DNA of 64,000 nt, taken from contig CAKMRJ010003334.1 of the NCBI GenBank assembly GCA_928212115.1, positions 341,855,508 to 341,919,507 of the forward strand. Direction: 5' to 3'. Source of the stretch: Lactuca virosa. Lineage: Eukaryota; Streptophyta; Magnoliopsida; Asterales; Asteraceae. Both the position numbers and the translations under genes were made by a program. Below the pieces are notes generated by a model, which saw only the letters and a list, made by a program, of their open reading frames with translations, had not been told where the DNA came from and searched no databases. This document shows, in pieces, positions 37,721-49,670 of this stretch. Numbering within the stretch: position 1 is the first letter of the stretch; each line of letters opens with the position of its first letter.

Positions 37721-38099
37721 GGAAAGTGTTGTAAAACTGTGGGGGAGCCATAGCATTCACTAATGGTTAGTTAGGGTGAAAGTGTTGTAAGACTACGGGG
37801 GAGCCGTAGCATTCACTAATGGTCAGTTAGGGTGGAAGTGTTGTAAGACGACGGGGGAGCCGTAGCATTCACTAATGGTCAGTTAGGGTGGAAGTGTTGT
37901 AAGACTACGGGGGAGCCGTAGCATTCACATATGATCAGTTAGGGTGAAAGTGTTGTAAGACTACGGGGGAGTTGTAGCATTCACTCGTAGACAGTTAGGG
38001 TGAAAGTGTTGTAAGAATGCGGGGGAGCAGTAGCATTCACTAGTAGTTAGAAAGTATGGAAAGTGAAGAAAGACTGCAGGATAGCCGCGACATTCACAG
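37721..38099. repeat. 56-bp hairpin minisatellite inside element H
   Basis: Seven units start at 37722, 37778, 37834, 37890, 37946, 38002 and about 38059; five spacings are exactly 56 bp. The core GTAAGACTACGGGGGAGCCG continues TAGCATTCAC. CTACGG and CCGTAG form a stem around GGGAG. Variant units 1 and 5 keep pairing through G-T wobbles. Unit 6 instead pairs GAATGC with GCATTC. Confidence 0.92.
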
Positions 38100-39050
38100 A
38101 TCCGTTCAGATGACTTAGGCCAGGGTAGGCCAGTTCACAAGATTATGAGTAAGTCACAACATAGTTGGAATCAGGAAACGGTAGGTCGTTGGAGACCGGG
38201 GATGAGGTAAGACTACAATCGTTCTGGTAGCACTCACTTTTCGCATTGGATTTGATGACGACGGATTGTCAGACTATTAGGAGCGGATGGATCAGAATAG
38301 GTGATGAAGTCATGGGCGGTGGTATGGCTAGAGCGGTTATGGATAGCCGAAGTTCCTTCGGGATTCGCGTAGGACGACTGTGAGGTTGCTCTTGAGCACA
38401 GCAACCGGACAGGGATCCGGTATTCCAGATAGTAGTTGACAGATAATGTGGGATCAGAGAGGTCTCGACTGCTTCTAAAAAGCAGCAAGTGGTAACAGGA
38501 AGAGTTGAAGAGGGTTAGTGACTTGCGATTCGTGCGCGGAGTTTCCTGTTATTCGGGGCATATGCTAAGTTGTTACAGTTGGACTAAATAATTTCAGAGC
38601 GGCTGATTAGACCCTGTTGCGCAGTCTGCGTCTGAGTCTACCTGTTGCAGAGTTAGATCCTCTACTCGAAGGATTATTTGGACTGTCTGTTAAGACGGGC
38701 GTTAGGCATCTGGATGTGGTAAGTGAATTCATTCGATTGGTAACACCGAGATAATCAGGACTAGAAGTGGTTGTTCGATCAGTTATCCGCGAAGGAAAAT
38801 TTTACGGTACGGTTCCAATGTGGGAGGTCCGTCGAGGATTCAGACCAATGTGAGGTCTCAGGACCTGGGGAGGCAGGAGTAGTTTCCTTCATGAGACAAA
38901 GGATTTATCCTTCGCTGGGATTAGAGAGAGTCTGGTTGGGTTGGTTTCGGTTGCCTTGAGAAGGCTGTAGTTATTCCCGGGTTGTGGAGGTATTGCCCAA
39001 ATTATTGGATGTGTCAGGGAAGGTAAGGACGGATTTCGAGGACGATATGT
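38100..39050 (+). other. H internal region upstream of the 3' LTR
   Basis: No recognisable pol. Only the last bases (GATTTCGAGGACGATATG...) resemble the end of a gypsy polyprotein as in F (9930-9953). Confidence 0.45.
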
Positions 39051-39053
39051 AAT

Positions 39054-39069
39054 TCAAGTGGGGGAGAGT
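39054..39069 (+). other. H polypurine tract
   Basis: CAAGTGGGGGAGAGT directly before TGTAACATTCTG. Confidence 0.85.
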
Positions 39070-41382
39070 TGTAACATTCTGTTTCAAATTGTTCCCAATT
39101 TGAATGGTGATCAGCGGGTTGGGTGTTATCAGGCATCGGAACCTCGAGGGTTTGAGTTTGGACCTAATTGGAGTTAGATAATGTATCTTGTTTGCTAGGG
39201 TATTCAGTTGGGGTTTTTGGACCAAAGGGTGTTTCGGTAATTTATCAGCTCGGACCTTTGTGGAAAGTGGATTCTAGTTCGGTATATTTTATGGCAGGAA
39301 GGAAGTGATAAAAGTTTGGAGCGTCTCGATACCTTTTCGTGGATATAAGGTTCGTCGGAAACGGGTCTAGAATGAGGGAGTTATGTTAGTTTGAAGGTTT
39401 TGGCAGTTTTGGTCCCTAATGGGAATAAGTGGCAAGGCAATCCCATGCATGCAAGGTGGCATGCGCGAGAGTACGCCCAGCATAAGCTGGGGTATGCCCA
39501 GCGTAGAGATGGAAAATGGACGCGGAAGGGTTTGAGCAGTACGCCCAGCGTACTGGAACTACGCCCAACGTAGTGTGCAGGATCCCAAAACCCTAATTTT
39601 AAGGGTAGATCACTATTTAAAGCACCTTAAGTCCAAGGTGGTGCGCCTCTCTTTCATTCTCTTAAACCCTAATTTCGAGTGGTAGCCTCATCCAAGAGTG
39701 TGGTAAGCTTGGTGGTTGCATTTTTGGTGGATTTTGGTGCATTTCAAGAAGTGGAGGTTTAGTACAAGGTGGTGGTTCAAGGGAGGACTTGTGGATCTGG
39801 ACCTCTTGCTACATTTTTAGCTCAAAGAAGGTAAAACGTTATGAGTTTGATCACTAGAAGTTGATATTTATGAATATGTGGGTTTTTGGTTCCATTTTGA
39901 CCTCATGAGCAAGATCTAGTGGCTAGACACCATTCCAGAAGCTTTAGGTTCACACCCTTAGCAGATATGGGATTATAAGTGGATAAAAAATGCTTTCTTT
40001 ATGCTTAGATATGGTCCATGCATGTTCTAGAGGGATTAAGATGGGTATTAATGGGGTTAAGTTGGTCAATGAGTCCCTTTGAGCCATGCAAATGTATAAA
40101 GGTGCCAACTTTATGCATTAAGAGCTTCATTTGGTGGTTTCCTGAAGTTTGGTCACAAAGTGTGTAATTGGTTAAGTCACAAAAAGGGGTTTGAAGAATC
40201 TACGGGTACGCCCCGCGTAAGTTGATGTACGCACCGCGTACTGAGTCAACGACCCCGTAGACGGTCAATGCGTGGCGAGGGTACGCCCAGCGTACCGAAG
40301 AGGTACGCACCGCATACGCCTCTGTTTGGGATTTCAGACTTTGGGCCATCTGTTTGGGCCTAGATTCTTGGCCCCTAATGGACTATCTGAGTGGTTGTGT
40401 TCTGGACTAATTGAAGGATTGGACCTTAGGATAAGGCCCAATAAGGAGTATGGGCCCAAATTGGAAAATTGGGCCATGGATTGGGGCTTGGGGAGTTTTT
40501 GGTATTTGGGCCTTGTGGACTATTAGGTTAGGGCCCAATTTGGAAAATTGGGCCATTGGTGGATTAATTGGCCTTTGGGCCTTTCAGAGTATAGTTTGAG
40601 CCATAGTTTTGGTCAAGGGATATGTTAGGGGTAAACTGGTCTTTTACCCTGGGTATGAAGTTATAGTTATGGATTAGAACCCAATTGCTTATTGGGTGTA
40701 TTGATTGGTAGTGCTAGATCGGGAAGCTGGCGGAGCAGCAGCTAAGGATTTCATTGGGGAAGTTTCTGCATTCGAGGAGAGTCTCCTCACCATACCAATG
40801 GGTTGAAGGCACCAAGACCGGCCCATTTATCTAGTTGTGGTGATTATTGCGGATGTGCTATCGATACATTATGTATTATGTGAAGACCATGTGGGGGTTA
40901 CCATGGCAATTAGTTATAGGTGGTATGTTAGTTGATTATGTGGTATGTGGTATGCTAGTTGTCTTTGTGATACTTGCATGGAAGACCCTGTGGGGTTCCC
41001 GAGGTAGTTGGATATAAGACCATATGGGGGTTCCCATGGCATTCCAGGCTAAGACCATGTGGGGGTTCCCATGGCAGTAGGCTAAGACCATGTGGGGGTT
41101 CCCATGGCAGTGGGCTAAGACCATGTGGGGGTTCCCATGGCACCCGGTGTAAGACCTTGGAGGGTTTCCAGGGCATCGTTATATGTTTGTATATATGGTT
41201 TATATGGTAGTTAGTTAAGACCATATGGGGGTTCCCATGGCAGTAGGCTAAGACCATGAGGGGGTTCCTATGGCACCCGGAGTAAGACCTTGGAGGGTTT
41301 CCATGGCATCCTTATATGTTTATATGCATGGCTTATGTGATTGATATGGATTATGTGATTATGTGGATTGTGTGGGGTATGC
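39070..41382 (+). repeat. H 3' LTR, truncated at the minisatellite
   Basis: Starts TGTAACATTCTG and parallels the H 5' LTR. TATTTAAA is at 39614-39621. GTACGC palindromes are at 39471/39492, 39539/39559, 40206/40227 and 40281/40303. It stops at 41382, just beyond the minisatellite, where copia LTR A begins. The last part (GGAACTCACT...GTTACA) is missing, and I do not find it beyond A. Confidence 0.85.
40883..41310. repeat. 33-bp hairpin minisatellite in H 3' LTR
   Basis: Same unit as at 33516-33955. Unit number and order differ slightly, and this copy has an additional CACCCGG-AGTAAGACC unit. Confidence 0.9.
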
Positions 41383-41730
41383 GTTGGGTTTTATATACTA
41401 CGTCATCGTATGGTGCACATACAACCCTAAATGCTTTGGATCTATGTTTTCTCTAATTATACATGAAACATTGTTTCCAAAGCATAAAGCGTACAACTAG
41501 CATACAATTGACATAAACAACATAAAAGTGAGTTATAGAATTACCTCTTTGTTGTAGCTTGTAGTTTTGGCCTTTAAGAACTTAGCACCCCAAGTGTGAT
41601 GCCTCAAACGGTTCACAACACACCTTGGAAAAAGGAGAACTTGAGAGAAAAAGTTTTATGCACTCAAAATCGGTTATGGAACTCCAAGAACACTAAGGTC
41701 ACCGATTTTAGCTATGGGGTGTTCTATATA

Positions 41731-42048
41731 TGTTGGGATTAAAACCCAATTGTGATTTGATGAACAAGATGCGGAAAATAAGAACAAACACAAATAAAGA
41801 AGATATGTCGAATGATCACTCGATTTATTCAAAACATGAGGAATAAATTACACTTTCAGCATAGACTAAAGAATCTAACACTACATAAGAAACATCACAA
41901 CGTGGCGGCTACATTTTGCCTCACTCTTAACCCTAATTATGAATAATACATGACTATTTATAGGGAAAAGACAAGTCTTGGGCTTTTAACCTACACTTCA
42001 TCAAGGGGGCCCATTGCCATCATCCATGGAGTACTTTGAAACCCTACA
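41731..42048 (-). repeat. N 3' LTR
   Basis: Plus strand TGTTGGGATTAAAACCC...GAAACCCTACA, 318 bp. A TATA-like TATTTATAG element is visible on the plus strand near 41954. Confidence 0.92.
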
Positions 42049-42062
42049 ATCTCCCCCTCAAA
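42049..42062 (-). other. N polypurine tract
   Basis: The minus strand reads TTTGAGGGGGAGAT and then the LTR start TGTAGGG. Confidence 0.85.
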
Positions 42063-44378
42063 GTATGGAATGGATGACAATGCTTTAACTTCCAAAACAA
42101 GCGTCTAGCAAATAAGAAAAGATCTTGCAACAATGAATATTTGAAGCAATCCACGAATCTTGATTCTTCAATAGTCTTCAACCACGGGTTCTAGGATATA
42201 TATAAAAACCAAGCACTGAAGTAATTTTTTTAAACTTCATTTTCTGATGTAATCCCAAAGATCTTCAATAAAGCCAAACCTGCCATAAAAACCCATTTCA
42301 GAATTAAGAAGCCGAATCACTTCTTGTCTTTGAAGAACTCCCCCTCCAAGTCACAATGATCTTCAAATAAGCTAATGATATAAGCCACCAAAAAATATCA
42401 TGTAACAACCCAAATTTTAAGATTCGTAACGCCACTTGATCGAGAAAATACTAGAAGTCGGAGATATATCAAGGCCTTAGAAGAGCTCGACAAAGAATTG
42501 CTACTGTAAAGGCTACTTCTCTGTAAAAGCTTTAGAAGAGCTCGATGAAGAACTGCTACTGTAAAAGCTACCTTCATAATTCTACCACAAGCTTTATCAA
42601 AAATCTTCAAATTTGAAGAGTCACAAATCCAATTTCGAATGGCCATACCAAATTCTCCCCCGATTTATAATCAAAAACTTGATTATAAAGCCTTCAAATG
42701 GTCATGAGAATGATCTTGAATGGATAAATAGTTACTATGCTCCCCCGCGACAAAATGGAACAAACAATGAAGTTTAAAATCCGAAATAGTCGAAAAAATG
42801 TGACGTTATCGCGAAAAACGACCTTCCGAACCGCCAAGACTTGTTGGAATCCATAAATTACTATTCACAAAAAAATATGTGCATTAAAAACCCAAGTATG
42901 TTCATCAGCCCTTAAATTTGCAAACAATTATGAATCTTGGGCATAAACTGTCATTTGCTGAAAGTCAGGGACTTAAATAGTAATTATGCATCATTTTCCC
43001 TTTGATTTGTAACAAATTCTGGAAATTAAATTAAAACCGCCATGTTGGTGAAGTTACAGGGACCAAATGTGTAAAATGCAGTCATCTTCCCAATTGGAAC
43101 GAATAAAAGCAAACAGCAACATCGATTCGTCAACCAAGAACTCCGATTCCGAAAAGAAAATTTATTGATAGTGTCGAATGCCAAATAATTCCAATCAAAT
43201 TTTCCAATTCCGAGCAACCCTCTCGTTCCGAATCATGCCAATCCACTTGAGATCAATTTCCGAGATCGGAGATTTGATCTAATTCCGAGAGCAAGTTCTG
43301 AACAAATGATCCTCTATTGATTTAAGTTCCGATTGCGAGACCCAGTCAACATCGACGCAAGCAAAGTTAAGATCAATTGTGAGATCAAAATCGAGACCTA
43401 TTTCATATACGAGACCATACAATCTGCGAAGCACGTAATTGTGAAACCATTGGTTTGAAATTCGGAGAAGCCAATTGAAACCTCAACGTCGTTTTACATT
43501 CATTTGAACAAACCTGACTGCTTTCCAATCACAATCACAGAGGAGAACACCGTTCAAAAAAAATCCATAATTCCAATTTTGACTTTTGGTATTGACCATC
43601 GACAACAATTAACGCCAAACAACAAAATATATTTTCCTCAACACAATTTTCGGGCTAAACAGATCGATTTCCAGATTAAACATCACATTCAATCAAAAAA
43701 TAGTACAAACTCCATCTGTTCTTTGTCTGTTCATCATCGATTAAAAAAAACAATTTATCAACAAGAATACCCAATAACATCGAAGAACAATTCTGGATCC
43801 AAATCTCAATCGATGATAACAAGGGATGGTTCACTTTCAGAAAAATCATTATCAATCGTTAAACAAAATCGATGTTAAGAACAAAACACAAGAACAAGAA
43901 CAAAGCGACTAGCGATCCAAACAGAAATCGAGAATAATGAAATCTAAGAACGCTTAATCGACGTGAGATTGAACACTTTGTTTGAATAAAAGATTTTGAC
44001 TTACGGATTCAGAACTTACGATCTCAACAACTATGTGGGCTAAACGATGAACAGTAAACGAACACAAAGCCCAATGAATGGAACAAATGAACAGTAATCG
44101 ATAAAAGATGCGCTCAAGAATAGTATATCGGCTGAATGAATATAGATAAAAAACAATTGGGCCACGATCGACTGAATAAACCAGATCAGAGCTAGAAACA
44201 AATTAAGAATGAAAAGAGAGTTGGATCGAAATTATACCTAGATGAACAATAGAAATTCGAGAATAGTAGCTTGAACAAGAATTTTGATTCCAAAACGCCA
44301 AAAATCTTTAATAACTTGTGCAGAAAATCATCAAATCAAGAATCGATACTTCAAAAATCAATAGATCTTCAAAGACCC
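42063..44378 (-). mobile_element. N internal region, non-coding
   Basis: No ORF in the element's own (minus) direction resembles gag or pol. The longest open frame, 43504-43878, is on the opposite strand and low complexity. A direct duplication of about 56 bp (AGAAGAGCTCGA...GAA(T/C)TGCTACTGTAAA) lies at 42479-42575. Several extra CCCCC-tract sites (minus-strand purine tracts) occur, for example near 42345, 42655 and 42741. Confidence 0.7.
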
Positions 44379-44390
44379 GCTCTGATACCA
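44379..44390 (-). other. N primer binding site
   Basis: The minus strand reads TGGTATCAGAGC, exact for the Met tRNA complement. Confidence 0.92.
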
Positions 44391-44392
44391 CT

Positions 44393-44710
44393 TGATGGTA
44401 TTAAAACCCAATTGTGATTTGATGAACAAGATGCGGAAAATAAGAACAAACACAAATAAAGAAGATATGTTGAATGATCACTCGATTTATTCAAAACATG
44501 AGGAATAAATTACACTTTCAGCATAGACTAAAGAATCTAACACTACATAAGAAACATCACAACGTGGCGGCTACATTTTGCCTCACTCTTAACCCTAATT
44601 ATGAATAATACATGACTATTTATAGGGAAAAGACAAGTCTTGGGCTTTTAACCTACACTTCATCAAGGGGGCCCATTGCCATCATCCATGGAGTACTTTG
44701 AAACCCTACA
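44393..44710 (-). repeat. N 5' LTR
   Basis: 318 bp, differing from the other LTR at its third and seventh plus-strand bases and once internally (GTCGAA versus GTTGAA). Confidence 0.92.
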
Positions 44711-44844
44711 ATATATAGTCTAAGAGTCATGGTTAAACCCTAATCCATACCCTTGGGCTTATTATCCATGATCCATGATTCAAGTGGGCTAACTCTTTAT
44801 GGATTCATCCATAAACTTAGTCCATCATGTATCATCAGCCCAAA

Positions 44845-44847
<3 letters not shown>

Positions 44848-44892
<45 letters not shown>
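44848..44892. repeat. (AT)n microsatellite in A LTR
   Basis: About 43 bp of AT alternation inside the copia LTR; absent from its relatives. Confidence 0.9.
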
Positions 44893-44893
<1 letters not shown>

Positions 44894-45173
44894 TATATAT
44901 AACTAATTTACACAATTAGTCCCCATTAATTTAATTAGTCTCTTTTGATCACTAAATTAATTCCAAATTAATTCTTGATCAATACTAATTAAATCATATG
45001 ATTTCATATTAATATATTAGAACTTAAAATATATTAATAAATCATAACTAACCTCTTCTCAAAAGTTCATCCTATCAAATTGTCCTGGTGATATGCAACC
45101 TGAAATGGACCATGCTACTCTCGGGTCAAGTACATACCAATTATAGTTATGGGCTTAGACACCTAATCCAACA

Positions 45174-45186
45174 GTCTCCCACTTGG
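45174..45186 (-). other. A polypurine tract
   Basis: The minus strand reads CCAAGTGGGAGAC before the LTR, the same sequence as in B at 55198-55210. Confidence 0.85.
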
Positions 45187-48100
45187 ATAAGTCTAATAAC
45201 TATTATTGCAAGTACGACTCCAAAATCCCGACTAGCTAGCAATCGTAGCTCTTAAAAGCCGCTGTCGAACTCTGACCTAGTCAATGACGCGTCCATTAGA
45301 TAAGGGATCATATATTCCTCCATTCTACAAGATATCATATGGATTGAGACATGGATTATAATCATTCTCTCTGTCTATCTGTTGTTTCCCGATTTACGAT
45401 TTATGACGACTGACTAATTGAACAAAGCAAAACAGTCCAGGCTTGGCCAAGCGCTTCGGGTGTCATCACTAAATCATCGAGGGGCCCACATATATCGCTT
45501 TTATCCCTCTAAGGGTAAAAGGAATGGATAAACTTCGACTCAAATGCTTGCTATATTTACTCATCAAATCACACACAACAATGCGTTTTATAACACCAAG
45601 TTACTGGTGTGTTTACGCATCATCAATGTGCAACCGATTTGTAAGCTACAACTCACACGTCTCTCTTTTAAGAATATAAGATATTATTGTCTCATAATCA
45701 CTCGTGATAAAATCCATGAAGTGATTTAGGTGAGCGTGGGTTTAATCCAATACTCGAATCTTATTCCAGGAGTACTCATGAACACTGCAGCAAACTTGTG
45801 CTATGTCTAAACGCCTTTAGACAATCTACATACCCATTCATGACAGTCTAACTTCAATACCTACTTCCAAAGTATGATCGACTGTGGATGGTTTGAATAG
45901 CCTAGTTATTCGGGAAGTCAAAACATGCAAAGTGAAACACAAGAATAATCGAATCCAATATGGTCTCAGAACTTATGAATATAAATAAAACACATTTTAT
46001 TTAATCACCGTATTGATTAAACATTATTCATTATATAATGTTTCGATTAAATCAACTTGATACTTGAATTAAAAAACAATAGTTATGCCATGCTCCAAGC
46101 ATGCACACTATGTTTGTCTATGGTCATTTCTTTGTAAAATAGATCAATTGACAACATTTCAATGATGCTCATTTCACAATTCCAAATCCTTACCGTAAAT
46201 GTAAGAATACAAAATTCTTGCCATTTACTGTAATCTGTTAGATTTTAAACTTATATGCAATGATCCTCTTGTAATGATTATGCACAAAAGTCATAGAGAC
46301 TTAACAAACAGATATTACAAAGTATTCCAGTGGAGAGCAATTCCATGGAAACGAAGTCTCACATTCAAAGTACATTCCTTTGAACATCCTTCTTGCATTA
46401 AGTTTTCTAATCTTACACAGATTTAAAGAGTAACTTCCACTTATGGAAACATTTCCATATTCCCATTTTGACTATCACTTCTGAACAAGAGTTACCTCTT
46501 CTCAGAGTATGTTAATATGGACCTTCCAAAACTTATACTATACTTCCAACTGTCCATAAGCAACCAATCTTTGGTAAACCTCAGATTGTCCTCGACAATT
46601 GCTTAACCATTTTAGTCATATCTCGTTCTAGTCCTTTTTCCCTCTTAATGCCCTAGGCATTTGGAAAATTAGAACACGAGAATACTATAGCATATGCAAT
46701 CGATCCTATACCCGAATCATATGGGATACGATTCATAATGTCTTACATAAAGACATGATACTCAACCAGTCTTTTGTTATAACATTTCCATATATAGAAT
46801 TTCCTTATGTCAAATCTTTTCAAGATAACATTCATATATATACTTGACTAAATTTTATTAAAATCTCAATCTAAGCTTTTAGATTTGAAATGAAGTATGA
46901 ATTCCTCTCCCTTAATTATAGCAAAACAACTTTTCAAACCCTGCAACTTTGCGAATTGAAACTTTTGTTTTCTATAATTAACATTGCTAACTCGCAACAC
47001 TTACCATAATAATTATGCTCCCACTAGCATAATAATTATTATCTTACTAGCATAACACTTATGCTCCCACTAGCTTTGACATGTACACATAAATTAGTTG
47101 GACCTCTAGAAATCAATACTTATTGACTTTCATACTAAAGTTCAGATTTCTGATACGAGATGCTTTGATAAGACTTTATCTAGGCTTCTCAAACTCATAC
47201 ACCTTTCCTTAGATAGCTCACATGTGTGTCTAAACAATTTCAGAACTTACAGTAATAAGTCTCAAATGTTTATACCTTTTTCCATTTATCACAATTCGAA
47301 CTATGAAGAGGGATACCGTAATCATAATCGAATTTGAGAATGCAAATATCACAATTGTTATCTCCTTAAAATCTACTTATTGAAAGCTTGTCCTCACAAT
47401 CATTTCCATGAATTGGAAAGAAACCTTATGACACTTAGATTTTATGGTATATATGTGTTCCTATCCATGTGAGTTTGTCATAACCATAATCACAAGACAA
47501 GGTTAGTGACAAATTCAAACTCATATGGACTGAACTTGTTCAATCTTAATTTATTGCCACTTGGCAACACAAGGGCCTACCATTGCTTCCAAGTTGTTAT
47601 GCAAACAAATGAGAACTCATAGAACTCATATGTATAGTCAGCTTTAACTGGAATGGGCACAGAAACAAGAATATGTCAACACGATAGGTTCCAAACCTCA
47701 AGTCGTGTGCTAGTGATAAGCAATAGTTTCATTCTTGATTAGTTCTTGAAACTTTTCAAGACCTTTAAGACTCCCACTGACCTCTTGACATATAAGATTC
47801 TCTTTGTCAAGAAACATTACTTGACAACAAATATTCAAGAGTGAGTGCGGTTTCTTATCAAGACAAACACTTCACACAATTGGTCTTAGTTGGTCTTTGT
47901 CTTATCCAAAACATCACAACTTACCAATATCAAATGTACAAGAGTGAGAAACATTTTACTCTACATTTGATGAGTGTTATAAACCTTTCTTAAAAACCAT
48001 GTCACTCAAGTTACAATCTTGGAGTATGACTCTAAGACCTGATTTTGGAACGTAGTATGATTTATCTTCTTGATTTAACCATTTCAACAATTCACGATTC

Positions 48101-48979
48101 CTCTTCTTAGCCATACAAATGAACTAAGATGTCCTTAGAGGATCAATTGTGATATGGTTTCATAATCACTAAGATGATCATAAAACATGATACTAAAGTA
48201 CTCTCCATTCTTCTCGTATTGGAGAAACTTTTATCTTTCTACCTAATTTGATTCTTATTATTCGTTCTGCCATACATTGAAACTTTTCCAATGATTCAAA
48301 ATTACACTTAATCTTGTAAGCATAACCATATTTACTAAAATTTAGTAAATCATAACGAATAGTCTTATCGTTCTTTGTGGTGGACCTGATCAGCGCACAA
48401 CCAAGTGTACCCGATCCCCTAGTCCTCCACTTGACTCACATATACATGTGAACAAGGAATTACTCTTAATTTCCCAAAGATGAAGTTCTCATTCATCACA
48501 CAATACAAGTTGCATGATTCCAAGTTTCTATCCAACTGAAACTTGGGTGATGAGAATCTTTACTTATTTGGTAAATCTTGACACTATCATAAACGAAAGA
48601 AATAAATCCATTTTCCAATGTTGCTATCAATGGAAACACATAAACAACAATTTTCACAAATGCCATTGTAAGGAAACTTAAAATAAAATAAAACCAAATT
48701 TATCTTTTATTTATTAAAATTGTGGAAAACTTTTCCTTACAATGCAAATACATATGAAAAATATATGTTGTTATCTATTCCTAAGCAATCTATCATAACT
48801 CTTAAGCAGCAGCTCAAAATTCTGATCATTGAACCATGCAATCGAAATCCATCTCTTCACGATCAGAATCAGCTTACTCTTCCTTTAAGTTTCCTTTCTT
48901 TTCTTTGATCTTACAAAACATCAAAATGTAATTACATTACATCATGTATTAAGAATCTCCAAATAAGAACTTAATAGAG
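45187..48979 (-). mobile_element. A internal region without recognisable pol
   Basis: 3.8 kb. The part at 45187-47510 is the reverse complement of B 52819-55197. I find no RT, RNase H or integrase motif on either strand. A heavily decayed pol cannot be excluded for 47.5-48.9 kb. Confidence 0.6.
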
Positions 48980-49670
48980 TTAGATAGTGGACTTACCTGA
49001 AGTAGAGTCAAACTTATTGACTTTACCATCCTTGCAATCTTTCAGGTAAATATGACAGCTTCGCAACCAATGCCCCTTCTTTTGGCAACAGAAACATATG
49101 GACTCTTTGGGAATGGTACATGGTACTATCTCAGACTTAACTTTTCTCTTTACCATTTGAAAGAGAAATCTTTTCTGGACTTCCAATGTTTCCATTGTCA
49201 ATGTTCATGGAAGTTTGGGAAGTAGATCTTCTAATCAAAATTGCATTACCAGTGCGCCAAATCATTGTTGATTCAACAGCAATCAGCAAATATGTAAGAT
49301 CGATAAGGGACATGTCGCGGTCTGTCATATAGTAGTCCTTAAAGAACCCGCTATATGACTTAGGAAGCGATTGAAGAACCAAGTCAACAGCAAACTTCCT
49401 TGAAACTACGACACCCAACATTCCCAGCCTTTCAATGTGTGACTTCATCTCCAAGACATGTGCACACACAGACCTTCCATCTTAGTGTTTGCTAGCCAAT
49501 AGGGCTTGAGCTTGAGTGACCTTGAACTTTTAAGGTCTTTGAACTTGTGGGTTAGGGAGAATTATTGGAGGAGGTGGAGGAAGTGATGTATGATATTGAG
49601 GAATATCATCTTCATGTGGAAAGCTTTTTCTAGAAGATTCGGGAAGACCATAGTTGTCAGAAATAGACAT
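48980..49670 (-). pseudogene. Copia gag remnant (A)
   Basis: The minus-strand ATG at 49668-49670 begins MSISDNYGLPESSRKSF and runs into a Pro-rich stretch, then a TAA. Further along, the frame 49137-49469 carries HVLEMKSHIERLG...DLVLQSLPKSY, typical of the copia Gag_2/UBN2 domain. Frame 48980-49201 carries a complete zinc knuckle CX2CX4HX4C (C-C-H-C in ICFCCQKKGHWLRSC). Stops and a frame change separate the three pieces, and part of the N-terminal gag domain is missing. Gag would package RNA. The product is not functional. Confidence 0.85.

Larger units (their letters stand above)
22354..41382 (+). mobile_element. Gypsy-derived LTR element H without pol, carrying nested insertions
   Basis: The 5' LTR (22354-22530 plus 31890-34199) is split by E2. 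Then come a primer binding site, a leader with a solo copia LTR, a gag remnant with zinc knuckles, an intron-like segment, a 56-bp minisatellite, a polypurine tract and a 3' LTR truncated at 41382. No protease, RT, RNase H or integrase is recognisable between gag and the 3' LTR, only about 2.2 kb of other sequence. H therefore looks like a non-autonomous or internally replaced relative of the chromovirus group represented by M. Confidence 0.8.
41731..44710 (-). mobile_element. Young non-autonomous LTR element N inside the A LTR
   Basis: Complete 2980-bp element. Two 318-bp LTRs (41731-42048 and 44393-44710) differ at 3 sites. The target duplication ATATA is at 41726-41730 and 44711-44715. On the minus strand it has a polypurine tract next to the lower LTR and a Met-tRNA primer site next to the upper LTR. 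The internal 2.34 kb contains no gag or pol, so it must have moved with proteins of another element. It is larger than a typical TRIM and smaller than a typical LARD. Confidence 0.93.
41383..45173 (-). repeat. A 3' LTR, interrupted by element N
   Basis: The plus strand starts CGTTGGGTTTT (a changed TGTTGGG) and ends ACACCTAATCCAACA. Removing N and one duplication leaves about 806 bp, near the 765-767 bp of relatives; an AT microsatellite explains some of the extra length. Confidence 0.85.

Noticed and set aside
37721..38099. Evenly spaced 56-bp repeats resembling a CRISPR array
   Set aside because: Units are contiguous with no unique spacers, in a plant retrotransposon. This is a minisatellite.
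43504..43878. 124-codon plus-strand ORF inside element N
   Set aside because: Opposite to the element's direction, low complexity, and resembles no family I know.
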